Positions 1 through 7,635 of a stretch of 13,596 nucleotides of DNA are shown piece by piece. Position numbers and translations under genes: made by a program. A model generated the notes under the pieces. The model was not told the DNA's origin. It searched no databases and worked only from the letters and a program-made list of their open reading frames with translations. Origin of the DNA: CAZPEV01 sp964585635 (GTDB taxonomy: Bacteria; Zixibacteria; MSB-5A5; GN15; JAAZOE01); assembly GCA_964585635.1 (NCBI GenBank), contig CAZPEV010000084.1:1-13596 (forward strand), read 5' to 3'. Numbering within the stretch: the stretch's first letter is position 1; every line of letters begins with the position of its first letter.

Positions 1-70
1 AGGCCAACGCCGCGATGGTATGACGCAGCGCTCGCGTTTCGCGGGAAAGCCATGATGATCGCCAGTCCAT
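1..70 (-). CDS. Unidentified protein, N-terminal fragment cut by the left edge
   Basis: An ATG at 70 opens a frame that stays free of stops to the window edge, about 23 codons, beginning MDWRSSWLSRETRALRHTIA. A purine-rich GGGGGTGAG lies about five bases before the ATG and would serve as a ribosome binding site. The start is 28 bases after the ptsN stop codon, a normal spacing within an operon. The fragment is arginine-rich and then turns hydrophobic. I do not recognise the family, and 23 residues are too few to assign one. The HTIAALA segment faintly recalls the N terminus of MnmE, but that is not evidence. A competing frame starting GTG at about 79 is also open, so even the reading frame is only probable. 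Confidence 0.35.
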   Translation of the reverse strand, partial: MDWRSSWLSRETRALRHTIAALA

Positions 71-98
71 TGGCACTCACCCCCGTTGCCGAGGAGGG

Positions 99-551
99 TT
101 ATTCTACCGAATCGAGGATCGACAGGAGTTCGCCGGGGGAATTGACGGTCAACAGGTGCTGGCGATTCTCGGCTGACTTCATAATATACGATAGCCGCGC
201 CATGACATTGAGATGCGCGCCTATGGCATCCTCCGGCGCAGCAATGAGAAAGAAGACGTAGACTGGTTTTTTGTCCATAGCGTCAAAATCTATACCCTTT
301 TCGCAACGCCCGAAGGCGATCACGATGCCCTTGGTGGCCTTGGTCTTGGCATGCGGAAAGGCCACCCCATAGCCGATCCCGGTGGTGACCATATTTTCGC
401 GATGAATGATGTCCCGAAGCAGTTCATCCCGATCTTTGACCAGCGGCGAATTGGCGGCCAAATCGACCAATTCCTTAAGGACGGCTTCTTTGGTCGTAGC
501 CTTCAGGTCAAAGAGGATCAGATTCTCATCACAAAATTTGGAAAGTTTCAT
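99..551 (-). CDS. ptsN: PTS EIIA domain protein, PtsN/fructose type
   Basis: A single PTS_EIIA type-2 domain fills the 150-residue protein. The phosphorylatable histidine is His67 in GYGVAFPHAKT, preceded by the usual ENMVTTGIG stretch at residues 52-60. There is no EIIB, EIIC or HPr domain fused to it, which fits the nitrogen-PTS EIIA (PtsN) better than a sugar transporter subunit. Such proteins take phosphate from an HPr-like carrier and regulate other proteins rather than transport sugar; the targets here are unknown. The start is supported by GGAG five bases before the ATG. It lies 87 bases after accA in the same direction, so it is probably co-transcribed, though a separate promoter in the gap cannot be excluded. 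No rpoN, HPr or HPr kinase gene is visible nearby. The family call is firm; the PtsN label over a fructose-type EIIA is a judgement. Confidence 0.9.
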   Translation of the reverse strand: MKLSKFCDENLILFDLKATTKEAVLKELVDLAANSPLVKDRDELLRDIIHRENMVTTGIGYGVAFPHAKTKATKGIVIAFGRCEKGIDFDAMDKKPVYVFFLIAAPEDAIGAHLNVMARLSYIMKSAENRQHLLTVNSPGELLSILDSVE

Positions 552-638
552 CGGTACTCCATCGGCAATCCTGCCGGTTTAACGCTGGCGTTTCCGACCG
601 GCCCGGGGCGGTTTGGTGTCCCCGAGTCCGATCAAAAG

Positions 639-1601
639 TCATTGCTCCTGATATACCCCTATTTGGCGATACTTTTGAATTCTCCTAGCGATCAACTCGG
701 CCGGGGGCAGACGATCGACTTCAGTCAGGGCCTCCAGAATACAGCGTTTAAGGCTGGCGGCCGCGGCCTGTGGATCCCGATGAGCCCCGCCCTCCGGCTC
801 AGGAATGATGCCATCGATCAGGCTGAGTTTCATAACATCCTCAGCCGTCAGCTTGAGGGCCTCGGCGGCATCCGGCGCCTTGGCGGCGTCGCGACACAAA
901 ATGGCTGCGCATCCTTCCGGAGAAATTACCGAATACCAGGCATTCTCCATCATGTAGACGCGGTCTCCCAACCCGATTCCCAAGGCGCCCCCTGATGCCC
1001 CCTCGCCGATTATCGTTATGATGATCGGCACCTCGATTATCGCCATTTCCCGCAGGTTGCGCGCGATCGATTCCGCCTGGCCCCGCTCTTCCGCCCCGAT
1101 GCCGGGAAAGGCTCCCGGGGTGTCGATCAGGATGATGATGGCTCGCCCGAACTTGGCCGCCATTTGCATCAAGCGAAGCGCCTTGCGGTATCCTTCCGGA
1201 TTGGCCATGCCGAAGTTGCGAAAAAGCTTGCCCTTGGTATCCCGCCCCTTTTGCTGCCCCAGAATCATGACCGGACGGCCCTCCAGGCGGGCCAATCCGC
1301 CAACCATCGCTTTGTCGTCGGCAAAACCCCGATCTCCGTGAAGTTCAACGAAGTCGGCCGTCATCAGATTGATATAATCCAAAGTATAGGGGCGTCTGGG
1401 ATGCCGGGCCAATTGGACCCGTTGCCAACGGGTGAGGCTGGAAAAGATATCATCCTGCAGCTTCTTCAATTTTCCCTGCAGGGAGCGGATTTCGCCGTCC
1501 AACTCAATATTTTCGACCCGGCTGAACTCCTCCATGTCCGAAATCTTCTTCTGGAGTTCCAGGATCGGCTTTTCAAAATCAAGATAAGGACCTTCGATCA
1601 T
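639..1601 (-). CDS. accA: Acetyl-CoA carboxylase carboxyltransferase subunit alpha
   Basis: AccA pairs with AccD to transfer the carboxyl group from biotin to acetyl-CoA, giving malonyl-CoA, the first committed step of fatty acid synthesis in the cytoplasm. At 320 residues it has the usual length (E. coli about 319). The N-terminal helical region, residues 5-55, begins LDFEKPILELQKKI. The carboxyltransferase core follows, with ELHGDRGFADDKAMVGGLAR at 86-105, QQKGRDTKGKLFRNFGM at 116-132, GEGASGGALGIG at 199-210 forming an oxyanion-type loop, and SVISPEGCAAILCRDAAKA at 224-242. The family's typical end, ARRIQKYRQIG, is present. Its ATG overlaps the stop of the upstream sugar-phosphate transferase by one base (TGATG), so translation is probably coupled. 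AccD, AccB and AccC are not in the window. Finding accA at the end of a glycan operon is unusual context but the gene itself looks intact. Confidence 0.98.
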   Translation of the reverse strand: MIEGPYLDFEKPILELQKKISDMEEFSRVENIELDGEIRSLQGKLKKLQDDIFSSLTRWQRVQLARHPRRPYTLDYINLMTADFVELHGDRGFADDKAMVGGLARLEGRPVMILGQQKGRDTKGKLFRNFGMANPEGYRKALRLMQMAAKFGRAIIILIDTPGAFPGIGAEERGQAESIARNLREMAIIEVPIIITIIGEGASGGALGIGLGDRVYMMENAWYSVISPEGCAAILCRDAAKAPDAAEALKLTAEDVMKLSLIDGIIPEPEGGAHRDPQAAAASLKRCILEALTEVDRLPPAELIARRIQKYRQIGVYQEQ

Positions 1602-2102
1602 CAGTGACTATCTTTCCCATTCCGCCTTACAAACGCAAATCGTAATTTAAGCAAAAGGCCGAGAATAACAACCATAAAAACGACCAGCACGGTGAAGACC
1701 ACTCGACGGTCAAAGATGAACATCGCCCCCGAAAAGACGGCGAACACGCCCGACAAGGCGTAGAACATCCAGACCACCTGCCCTTTTGACAATCCCCAGG
1801 CCGCCAAGTAATGAAACAGGTGGCGATTATCGGCGACATAGAATTTTTGACCGGTGACGGTCCGCCGCACGAATGAGAGGACCGTTTCCAGAATTGGCAC
1901 CCCCAAGGCGACCAGCGGGACGAACACCGCCGCCGTGGCGTACGACTTGATCGGAAACAGGATCGATATGACAGCAAACAGGTATCCCAGAAAAAGCGAA
2001 CCACTGTCCCCCAAAAATATCTTGGCGGGATAGAAGTTGAAATAGAGAAACACCAGGCAAGCCCCCATCACGGCCGCCGTGAAAACCATGACCGTGGCCA
2101 AT
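1601..2102 (-). CDS. Polyprenyl-phosphate sugar-1-phosphate transferase (WecA/TagO-like), C-terminal part after assembly gap
   Basis: This is the second half of a MraY/WecA-superfamily membrane enzyme whose first half lies at 2113-2682 across the N run. It carries the conserved FLGDSGSLFLG motif, found after the catalytic aspartates in this family, and ADNRHLFHYL, which corresponds to the histidine-containing cytoplasmic loop of the WecA/TagO branch (HLHH-like). About five hydrophobic membrane segments are visible, ending in a basic tail RNGKDSH. There is no true start here: the TTG at 2101 or the ATG at 2089 can open a frame, but the protein clearly continues upstream. It ends by overlapping the accA start by one base. 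The reaction of the family is transfer of a HexNAc-1-phosphate from a UDP-sugar to undecaprenyl phosphate, starting a lipid-linked glycan. The exact sugar cannot be read from the sequence. Confidence 0.85.
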
Positions 2103-2112
2103 NNNNNNNNNN
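2103..2112. other. Assembly gap (10 N) inside the sugar-1-phosphate transferase gene
   Basis: Ten undetermined bases interrupt a single gene. Counting from the GTG at 2682 to the base before the gap gives exactly 190 codons, and 1601-2101 gives exactly 167 codons including the stop. That leaves 11 bases (one known base plus ten N), which is not a multiple of three. If the gene is intact, the true gap length must differ from ten (for example 8 or 11). The missing piece falls just after the NLIDGLDGLA helix, where family members carry a short loop of variable length, so only a few residues need be missing. The gap is most likely a scaffolding artefact, not a mutation. Confidence 0.97.
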
Positions 2113-2682
2113 CCTGGCCGGCGCGCCGCTCGAGGCGCTGAAGACCAAGGCCAAGGCGGCGATGGCCGATACTCCCACCGCCAGGCCATCCAAGCCATCG
2201 ATCAGATTGATGCTGTTCGTCACCCCGACCAGCCAGACCAACGTGATCGGCAGCGATAGCAGTCCCAGGCCGACGGGTCCGTAAAAGGGGATGAACAGGA
2301 CGGTGATTCTTAGGCCACCCAGGTACAGGATAAGCCCGGCTGCGATCTGCGTCATCAATTTAACGAGGGCCGACAGGTTGCTGACATCATCAATCAGCCC
2401 AGTCACAAAAATGATGACCGATCCCATGATGATATACCGTAAGGAATGCCCCAATTCGCCCGCCATGATCGGCGCCAAATGGTAAGCCACGGCGGCCGCC
2501 CCCCAAAATCCCAGGAAGATGGCGACGCCGCCGAGATTGGGTGTGGGAAAGCGATGGCGCTTGTGCTCTCCCGGCATATCCAACAGGCCGAGCCGAAAGC
2601 AAATACGCCCGATGATCGGGATCACCACCCCCGTTATGACTCCGGCTACGCCGAAAAGTATCGCTAGATTCAGCCAACTCAC
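2113..2682 (-). CDS. Polyprenyl-phosphate sugar-1-phosphate transferase (WecA/TagO-like), N-terminal part before assembly gap
   Basis: This gives 190 residues of a multi-TM enzyme of the MraY/WecA superfamily. Motifs in order are RLGLLDMPGEHKRH at 30-43, the conserved entry loop; TPNLGGVAIF at 47-56, the usual PxxGG; GLIDDVSNLSALVKLM at 95-110, the DDxxxLxxxxKL catalytic signature; and NLIDGLDGLAVG at 159-170, holding the second aspartate pair. The family links a sugar-1-phosphate to undecaprenyl phosphate on the cytoplasmic face, the first step of O-antigen, teichoic acid, capsule or other lipid-linked glycans. The NxxDGxDGLA form and the absence of MraY-specific blocks favour the WecA/TagO branch over cell-wall MraY. 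I chose GTG at 2682 because it overlaps the upstream stop codon by four bases (GTGA) and places the first hydrophobic helix at the N terminus. An in-frame GTG at 2697 is possible. Longer versions would run inside the upstream gene and lack family similarity. Confidence 0.85.
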
Positions 2683-3551
2683 CGGCCCAAAGTACACAAT
2701 TCCAGAGATAAAGACAAGAGGCAGTTGGCCGCCAGCATCGGTGCCAGAAGGGCGCCGGTCGCGACCGATCGGTGGTGTTTGCGGAAATAGCGCCAAACCG
2801 AGCAATGGTGCCAGATGATGCGACGGAAGCGATAATGTCGCGTGGAGTACCCCCATCGATGCACCGCGCCGGCGGCGGGAACAAACAGGACGAGATAGCC
2901 CGCTTGGCGGGTGCGAAGACAAAGGTCGGTGTCTTCCAAGTACAAGAAGAAACGGGGATCAAAACCACCCAGCCGGTCAAACAACTCCTTTGGCATCATA
3001 AGCAGCGCCGCAGCCGAGGCCTCGACGACCGTGGTACCGGAGAAATCGGGCAAGGAATAGGCCGGTGATCGTTGGCCCCGGAGGCGGGTCAGCACCGAGC
3101 CACGGGAAAAGAGCAGGTTGCGCAAGGTCGGAAACGGCCGACAGGTCGGTTGAAACGATCCGTCGGCATTCGTCAGGCGTCCGGCAACGATCCCCACCCC
3201 GCGGTACCGCGCCAGCGTTTCGGCCAACTCCGCGATGGCCGGCCGGTCCACGCACACGTCCGGGTTGAGAAAGAGCAGACGGCGGCCGGTAGCGACGGCG
3301 GCCCCGGCATTGCAGGCGGCCCCGAAACCGACCCGCCCGGGCAGGACCATCCTCCGAATCGTCAGGCCGTCAGCCAAGATAGATGCGCCCGAATCAGCCT
3401 CCGCCGGATTGTCGACGATGATGACCTCGCACGAGGGCAGACGGTCGCTGGCGCGTATCCCCGCCAGGCACCCCGGCAGAATGGCATCGGCTCGATGATT
3501 GACGATAATGATTGACAGATCGCGAGCGGTATCCACGGCAAGGTCAGACAT
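2679..3551 (-). CDS. Glycosyltransferase family 2, rhamnosyltransferase-like
   Basis: This is a soluble or membrane-associated GT-A enzyme of 290 residues. The Rossmann-like start DLSIIIVNHR (11-20) is followed by EVIIVDN (42-48), then GRVGFGAACNAGA (72-84), which is the usual G-x-x-NxG block, and LFLNPDV (93-99), which stands in place of the DxD metal-binding motif as is normal in the WbbL/RfbF-like branch. Residues FFLYLEDTDLCLR (201-213) carry the ED pair that includes the probable catalytic base. This subfamily adds rhamnose or related deoxysugars from a dTDP-sugar to a growing lipid-linked glycan; the specificity here is a guess. The loop after VDN (PAEADSGAS) is less canonical than the usual NASTDGS. 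The start is three bases after the stop of the upstream gene, and the end overlaps the WecA-like gene by four bases. Adjacent WecA and WbbL-type genes are a common pair for the first two steps of glycan assembly. Confidence 0.9.
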   Translation of the reverse strand: MSDLAVDTARDLSIIIVNHRADAILPGCLAGIRASDRLPSCEVIIVDNPAEADSGASILADGLTIRRMVLPGRVGFGAACNAGAAVATGRRLLFLNPDVCVDRPAIAELAETLARYRGVGIVAGRLTNADGSFQPTCRPFPTLRNLLFSRGSVLTRLRGQRSPAYSLPDFSGTTVVEASAAALLMMPKELFDRLGGFDPRFFLYLEDTDLCLRTRQAGYLVLFVPAAGAVHRWGYSTRHYRFRRIIWHHCSVWRYFRKHHRSVATGALLAPMLAANCLLSLSLELCTLGR

Positions 3552-3554
3552 CTT

Positions 3555-4283
3555 TCATAGCTTACCCATCATGGCTGCCAGGCGCAGCCACCACACCATC
3601 CAGATCGCCTCGCGGACGATTTTCTTCGACATCTTGGAAGTCCCGCGCTGGCGGTCGACAAAGACGATCGGAATCTCCTTGATACGCATTTTCCGCCGCC
3701 ACACCCGCATGCTCATTTCAATCTGGAAGGTATAGCCGTTCGACCTGATCCGGTTCAGGTCAAGCGCCTCCAGCGCTTCGCGCCGAAAACACTTGAAGCC
3801 GCCGGTGGCGTCCCGCACCGGCAGCCCGGTCACGAGCCGCGAATAGACGTTGGCGTAATACGACAGCAGCAGCCGCGACATCGGCCAGTTGATGACGTTG
3901 ACGCCGCTGATGTACCGCGAGCCAAGCACCAAGTCGTGGTCCTGAATCGCCGTCAGAAAATCGGGGATATAATCGGGATTGTGCGAGAAGTCGGCGTCCA
4001 TCTCAAAGATATAATCGAAACTGTGCTCGATGGCCCACTTGAACCCATGAATATAGGCTGTTCCCAACCCCAACTTGCCCGCGCGATGAAGCGCAAACAC
4101 CCGTGGATCGACGGCCGCCAGACGGTCGGCTATGGCGCCGGTACCGTCGGGCGAATTGTCATCCACGATGAGGACATGAACGGAAGCATCCTGCTTTAGC
4201 ACGGCGGCCACGATGGCCTCGATGTTTTCCTTCTCGTTGAAGGTCGGGAAAATAATCAATGCCCGCTTCGCATCCGTTCCCAT
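3555..4283 (-). CDS. Polyprenyl-phosphate mannose synthase type GT2 (DPM1-like)
   Basis: At 242 residues this has the single-domain layout of dolichyl-phosphate mannosyltransferase catalytic subunits, with no C-terminal membrane domain. Motifs are IIFPTFNEKENI (10-21), VLIVDDNSPDGTG (37-49), GKLGLGTAYIHGF (69-81), FEMDADFSHNPDYIP (93-107) with the DxD metal site, LVLGSRYISG (118-127), RDATGGFKCFRREAL (157-171) and SNGYTFQIEM (181-190). These match the DPM1 family block by block. The enzyme would transfer mannose, or possibly another hexose, from a GDP-sugar to a polyprenyl phosphate on the cytoplasmic face. I chose the ATG at 4283 because GGGGAAG precedes it and it starts right before the first strand. 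The 29-residue in-frame extension lies within the upstream gene. Only one base separates the upstream stop from this start. Sure of family; the sugar is inferred. Confidence 0.93.
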   Translation of the reverse strand: MGTDAKRALIIFPTFNEKENIEAIVAAVLKQDASVHVLIVDDNSPDGTGAIADRLAAVDPRVFALHRAGKLGLGTAYIHGFKWAIEHSFDYIFEMDADFSHNPDYIPDFLTAIQDHDLVLGSRYISGVNVINWPMSRLLLSYYANVYSRLVTGLPVRDATGGFKCFRREALEALDLNRIRSNGYTFQIEMSMRVWRRKMRIKEIPIVFVDRQRGTSKMSKKIVREAIWMVWWLRLAAMMGKL

Positions 4284-4284
4284 A

Positions 4285-6696
4285 TCACTTCCCCGTCTCG
4301 TGGCCGGCGGTTTTACGGCGCGGCCGGATGTGCCACCCGACCACCCCCGCGACAAACAGCAGGCCCGCAATCGTCAGCAGCTTCCCCGTGCGATATTGCT
4401 CGGATATATAGCGAAAGTCGACTTCATGGCGTCCGGCCCGGAGCACGACTCCCCGGAAGGAGCCATTGGCCCGAAGCACCATCGTCTCGGCGCCGTCGAC
4501 AAACGCCTTCCAGGATGGATACCAGTTGTCGGCCAGCACCAGAATGCCGTCCGCCCCCGAAGCCGTTCGGATCGTGATCCGGTCATTGTCGTACCGCTCA
4601 ATTACGACGCTGTCGCCGCTGACGGCCTGGGTTTCATTGCCGGGCGCGATGCCGGGATCGGTGAACAGCCCGACCTGACGGTTGGCATCAAATCCCTGCG
4701 ACAATATTCGCCCGTCCAGCTTGTCCTCATCCGGTTCCACCACCCATTGGTGCACCATATAGGCCCGGTTGTTGGCCTGGGAATTTTCGAAAACCTGGAG
4801 CGATTGCAGCGTCTTAACCTCGCGATAGCCCGCTGCAGCCAGTTGATCCCCCCTCACCGGCGAGTCGGGAGAAATCAGCAGGTAACGGGTATTGGTCATG
4901 TTCCAGAGATTCCGATTGAAACCGTTTCTCATCTCGGTTCCGCCCAGAAGCTTCTGGAACCACCGCGGTTGATTGCCATGATAGGAGGTCATTTCCTCGA
5001 TCCCGAACATCGGCAGATAATTGGTCGGCAGATAGCGGCCGGCCAAATTGAAAACTCTGAATTTTCCCGGAAGCGACTTGAAGTAGGTCACGACCGGAGA
5101 CGGCGAAAAAAGCCGGTTGGGATCGACGGTGCGAATGAACTGCAGGTCAAAGCGGTAGGCGTCAACCAACGCCGCCGCGATGACTATCCACAGGATGATA
5201 ACTCCCGCCTGGCGTTTCAAGTATATCCAGATGGCACCGGCCGCGAGCGCCAGAAACAGAAAGGTTTTCCAGAAGCCGGCCGCGATCGCGCCCAGGTGGC
5301 TGTCAAGAGTAAGGCCGTTCTGCGGTGCCATGCCGGAGTAGAAAATCGACGTATACAGGCCGGCCGCCGCTTTGGCTGAAGTTGAAAAGAACAGCGCTCC
5401 CAGAAGCACCACGGCCGGCAGGGCAAAGAGAAAAATGGTCATTAGCCGCTTCGGCCGATCTTTCAGAAGACGCCCCTGTTCAATAATGAAGTCCAATCCG
5501 AAGGCGGCCAGAAGCGCCACCGAAAACGAAAACAGAAACATAATCATCGACCAGGCCCGGGTCGACTTGACGTTAGGAATGAAATTGTAGAAGATATAGA
5601 AAAACCAGGTGTCGCCCGCCAGGCCGTAAATCACCGCAAAGAGGGCCGTCCCCGTCAGAAACCATGTCGTGCGGGATCGAATCATCCCGGCCGCGACCAG
5701 CGCCAGCAGCAACGGCACCGCTCCGGCATATTCAGAGTTGTCCTTGAAGCTGTTGCGCCCCCAATAGGAATTGTTCGTCTCCCCGCTGACACCGGAGAAT
5801 TCCGGAACCACCAGCGAGACGACTTCCTCAGGATGCAGTGACCAGGACTTGGCCCAGCTCTCCCCTCGCTTTTCGTCGGCCCGGGGCGAGTAATTATTGA
5901 CGTAGGTATATGCGGGATAGAAATGAATCGCCGAGATGGCCAAGCCAAGCACGACCGCCAGCACAAAGTATCCCGACGGTTTCACCAGCGGCGATACCGC
6001 TTTGTCCTCGACGTATCGGAAAATGAGCCGGAACAGCACGTAGCCGGCGCAGGCCCACAGGGTATAATAAGCCATTTGCGGGTGCGGCGTGAGAATGATG
6101 ACGCCGATGACCAGCCCCAGGAGCGAGAAATTCAGGAGCGGCTTCCGCTCAAAAGCCAACTCAATCAGCATAATCGTCAGCGGGAACAGCGCTGTGACAA
6201 ACATCTTACCGTCGTGTCCGGGCGCCACCTGCGATACGAAATAGGCTGCGAACATATATCCCACCGCCGCCAGCGTCGCGGCCATCTGTGAACGCTTGAA
6301 CACCCGGGCGCAGGCGAACATCGTAATGCCGGCCAGAAACACGTGAAGCAGCAGGTTCCATCCCAGCGCGCGATAGATATTGATAAAAAATTTCAGCGCC
6401 GACAGCGGGTAGAAGGTATCGCCATGGAAGCCGTCGACGTAGGGTATCCCGCAGAACTGGTAGGGATTCCAGACCGGCACCGATCCGTGCTGATGCACGT
6501 AGTCGACATAGAAGGAGCGGAAAAACATGCCGGCGTTAATCGTATCCGAGCTGCTAATCATGTTGTCGGAGAAGACAAACAGATGAAAGAGTCCAATGAC
6601 GACCGCCAACAGCACCGCGAACAGGCTAAGATTGAAGACCACCGGCCGATCGATGACGTTGCCGGATTCCGAGGCTCGCTTTTTGGTCACGGGCAT
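4285..6696 (-). CDS. YfhO-family multi-TM membrane protein, probable GT-C glycosyltransferase
   Basis: This is an 803-residue integral membrane protein. A first TM helix lies at about 20-42. An extracytoplasmic loop follows at about 43-95, with SSSDTINAGMFFRSFYVDY and VWNPYQFCGIPYVDG, the type of loop that holds the catalytic acid in GT-C enzymes. Roughly ten more helices run to about residue 510, then a soluble domain from about 530 to 770 and one last helix at about 775-792 with a basic tail. The order of parts and the WNP...G.P loop match the YfhO family (Pfam YfhO), related to GT39-type transferases that use polyprenyl-phosphate sugars. B. subtilis YfhO is reported to glycosylate lipoteichoic acid; whether this protein acts on a lipid, polymer or protein is unknown. 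AGGGGA lies very close to the ATG. The gene starts 6 bases after the upstream stop and ends one base before the DPM1-like gene, which could make its donor. Confidence 0.85.
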   Translation of the reverse strand: MPVTKKRASESGNVIDRPVVFNLSLFAVLLAVVIGLFHLFVFSDNMISSSDTINAGMFFRSFYVDYVHQHGSVPVWNPYQFCGIPYVDGFHGDTFYPLSALKFFINIYRALGWNLLLHVFLAGITMFACARVFKRSQMAATLAAVGYMFAAYFVSQVAPGHDGKMFVTALFPLTIMLIELAFERKPLLNFSLLGLVIGVIILTPHPQMAYYTLWACAGYVLFRLIFRYVEDKAVSPLVKPSGYFVLAVVLGLAISAIHFYPAYTYVNNYSPRADEKRGESWAKSWSLHPEEVVSLVVPEFSGVSGETNNSYWGRNSFKDNSEYAGAVPLLLALVAAGMIRSRTTWFLTGTALFAVIYGLAGDTWFFYIFYNFIPNVKSTRAWSMIMFLFSFSVALLAAFGLDFIIEQGRLLKDRPKRLMTIFLFALPAVVLLGALFFSTSAKAAAGLYTSIFYSGMAPQNGLTLDSHLGAIAAGFWKTFLFLALAAGAIWIYLKRQAGVIILWIVIAAALVDAYRFDLQFIRTVDPNRLFSPSPVVTYFKSLPGKFRVFNLAGRYLPTNYLPMFGIEEMTSYHGNQPRWFQKLLGGTEMRNGFNRNLWNMTNTRYLLISPDSPVRGDQLAAAGYREVKTLQSLQVFENSQANNRAYMVHQWVVEPDEDKLDGRILSQGFDANRQVGLFTDPGIAPGNETQAVSGDSVVIERYDNDRITIRTASGADGILVLADNWYPSWKAFVDGAETMVLRANGSFRGVVLRAGRHEVDFRYISEQYRTGKLLTIAGLLFVAGVVGWHIRPRRKTAGHETGK

Positions 6697-6702
6697 ATTC
6701 CC

Positions 6703-7635
6703 CTACTTGATTCTAAACGCGATCAGCGCCGCCAGCGACTCGGCGGCAATCAGCCAGAGCCGGGAGGCAATGGCGATGGCGGCCGCCACGGCCGGCCCGC
6801 AGAACGGCGCCAGCATCAGGGTGATCACCGCCTCGCGAGGCCCAATCCCGCCCGGTGCAAACAATGCCAGATAGCCGACTTGATAGGCGATGACAAACAA
6901 CCCGATCAGCGGAAAAAACGGCGCCTCCAGGGCCACCGTTCCCTTCAGAAAAATCCAGAATGATACGCCGTACAGCGTCCATGCCAGAAAATAACCGCCG
7001 TAGATGGAGGCCGCAAGCGATTTGTTCATCTGCAACCGCACCGGGTGGCGCTTGAAGAGAACGAATACCCGATTGAGCATCCCCTCCGCTCGCTGTGGAA
7101 AGAAGACCACCCATAGTGAGACGGCCAGAATCGCCGCCCCCACGACCATGATGCCGAGGCTGAGGAACGGCACGCGGGAATACCGCTGAAGCACGCCCGG
7201 CGACAGCATGAGGCAGACGATGCCGGCCAGTAATCCGGAGGGAATGGCAAACAACTGGGTCATCCCGAACGACGTCAGCGCTTCTTCCTCGGTGATTCCT
7301 TCCTTCTTGGCCAGATAAATCATCCCGAACATCTGCCAAATCCGCCCTGGTATGTATCGCCCCAGGTTGGCGATGTAGGAGATCTTGAACGCCTTGCGAT
7401 GCCCGACCTGTTTGCCCAAGGCCAGAATGATATACCGCCACACCGACGAAAAGATGAAGAACGTTCCAACCACGCACAGAACCGACACTGCCAATAGTAG
7501 GTAATTGATCCGCCAGTCGTAGGTGGTCACCATCGTCCAGTTGACGACCACTTGTCGGCCAAGGTAATAGAAGATCAGGATGATGGTCGCGGCCTGAATG
7601 ACGCGCCAGATTATCCTGCGCGGGGTCGAATTCAT
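6703..7635 (-). CDS. Lysylphosphatidylglycerol synthase TM region/UPF0104 flippase-like membrane protein
   Basis: The product is 310 residues with about eight hydrophobic segments and a positive N terminus (NSTPRRIIWR). Hallmarks of the LPG_synthase_TM (UPF0104, YbhN/AglD-like) family are visible: NLGRYIPGRIWQ at 90-101, APGGIGPREAVITLML at 260-275, and the closing SRLWLIAAE at 291-299. The catalytic GNAT-like domain of MprF is absent, so it does not make lysyl-phosphatidylglycerol; it is the membrane module alone. Relatives are found beside glycosyltransferases in bacteria and archaea and have been proposed to move or use lipid-linked sugars, but the biochemical role is not settled. The start ATG at 7635 overlaps the GT4 stop as ATGA. 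The upstream ATG at 7665 would extend into the GT4 gene and adds no family sequence. Context suggests transfer of polyprenyl-phosphate sugars across the inner membrane. Confidence 0.88.
   Translation of the reverse strand: MNSTPRRIIWRVIQAATIILIFYYLGRQVVVNWTMVTTYDWRINYLLLAVSVLCVVGTFFIFSSVWRYIILALGKQVGHRKAFKISYIANLGRYIPGRIWQMFGMIYLAKKEGITEEEALTSFGMTQLFAIPSGLLAGIVCLMLSPGVLQRYSRVPFLSLGIMVVGAAILAVSLWVVFFPQRAEGMLNRVFVLFKRHPVRLQMNKSLAASIYGGYFLAWTLYGVSFWIFLKGTVALEAPFFPLIGLFVIAYQVGYLALFAPGGIGPREAVITLMLAPFCGPAVAAAIAIASRLWLIAAESLAALIAFRIK

Noticed and set aside
552..638. Possible terminator or promoter between accA and ptsN
   Set aside because: Only a five-base stem with four-base loop (CGGCA/TGCCG at 563-576) and a weak GGGG/CCCC pair are present, with no T tract and no -35/-10 pair, so I take it as plain operon spacer.
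213..995. Plus-strand frame of 260 codons across ptsN and accA
   Set aside because: It is antisense to two well-recognised genes and crosses their junction; its composition is that of a shadow frame.
2390..2980. Minus-strand frame of 196 codons overlapping the WecA-like and GT2 genes
   Set aside because: It is the wrong frame of two genes that both carry full motif sets; its protein has no coherent domain.
4213..5379. Long plus-strand open frame of 388 codons antisense to the YfhO-like gene
   Set aside because: It mirrors the codon pattern of a strongly supported minus-strand gene, has no recognisable domain, is rich in Arg, Gln and His as antisense frames of GC-rich genes are, and lacks a ribosome binding site.
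6343..6963. Plus-strand frame of 206 codons, rich in Arg, Gln and Asp
   Set aside because: It runs antisense over the YfhO-like/flippase junction and shows no family motif.
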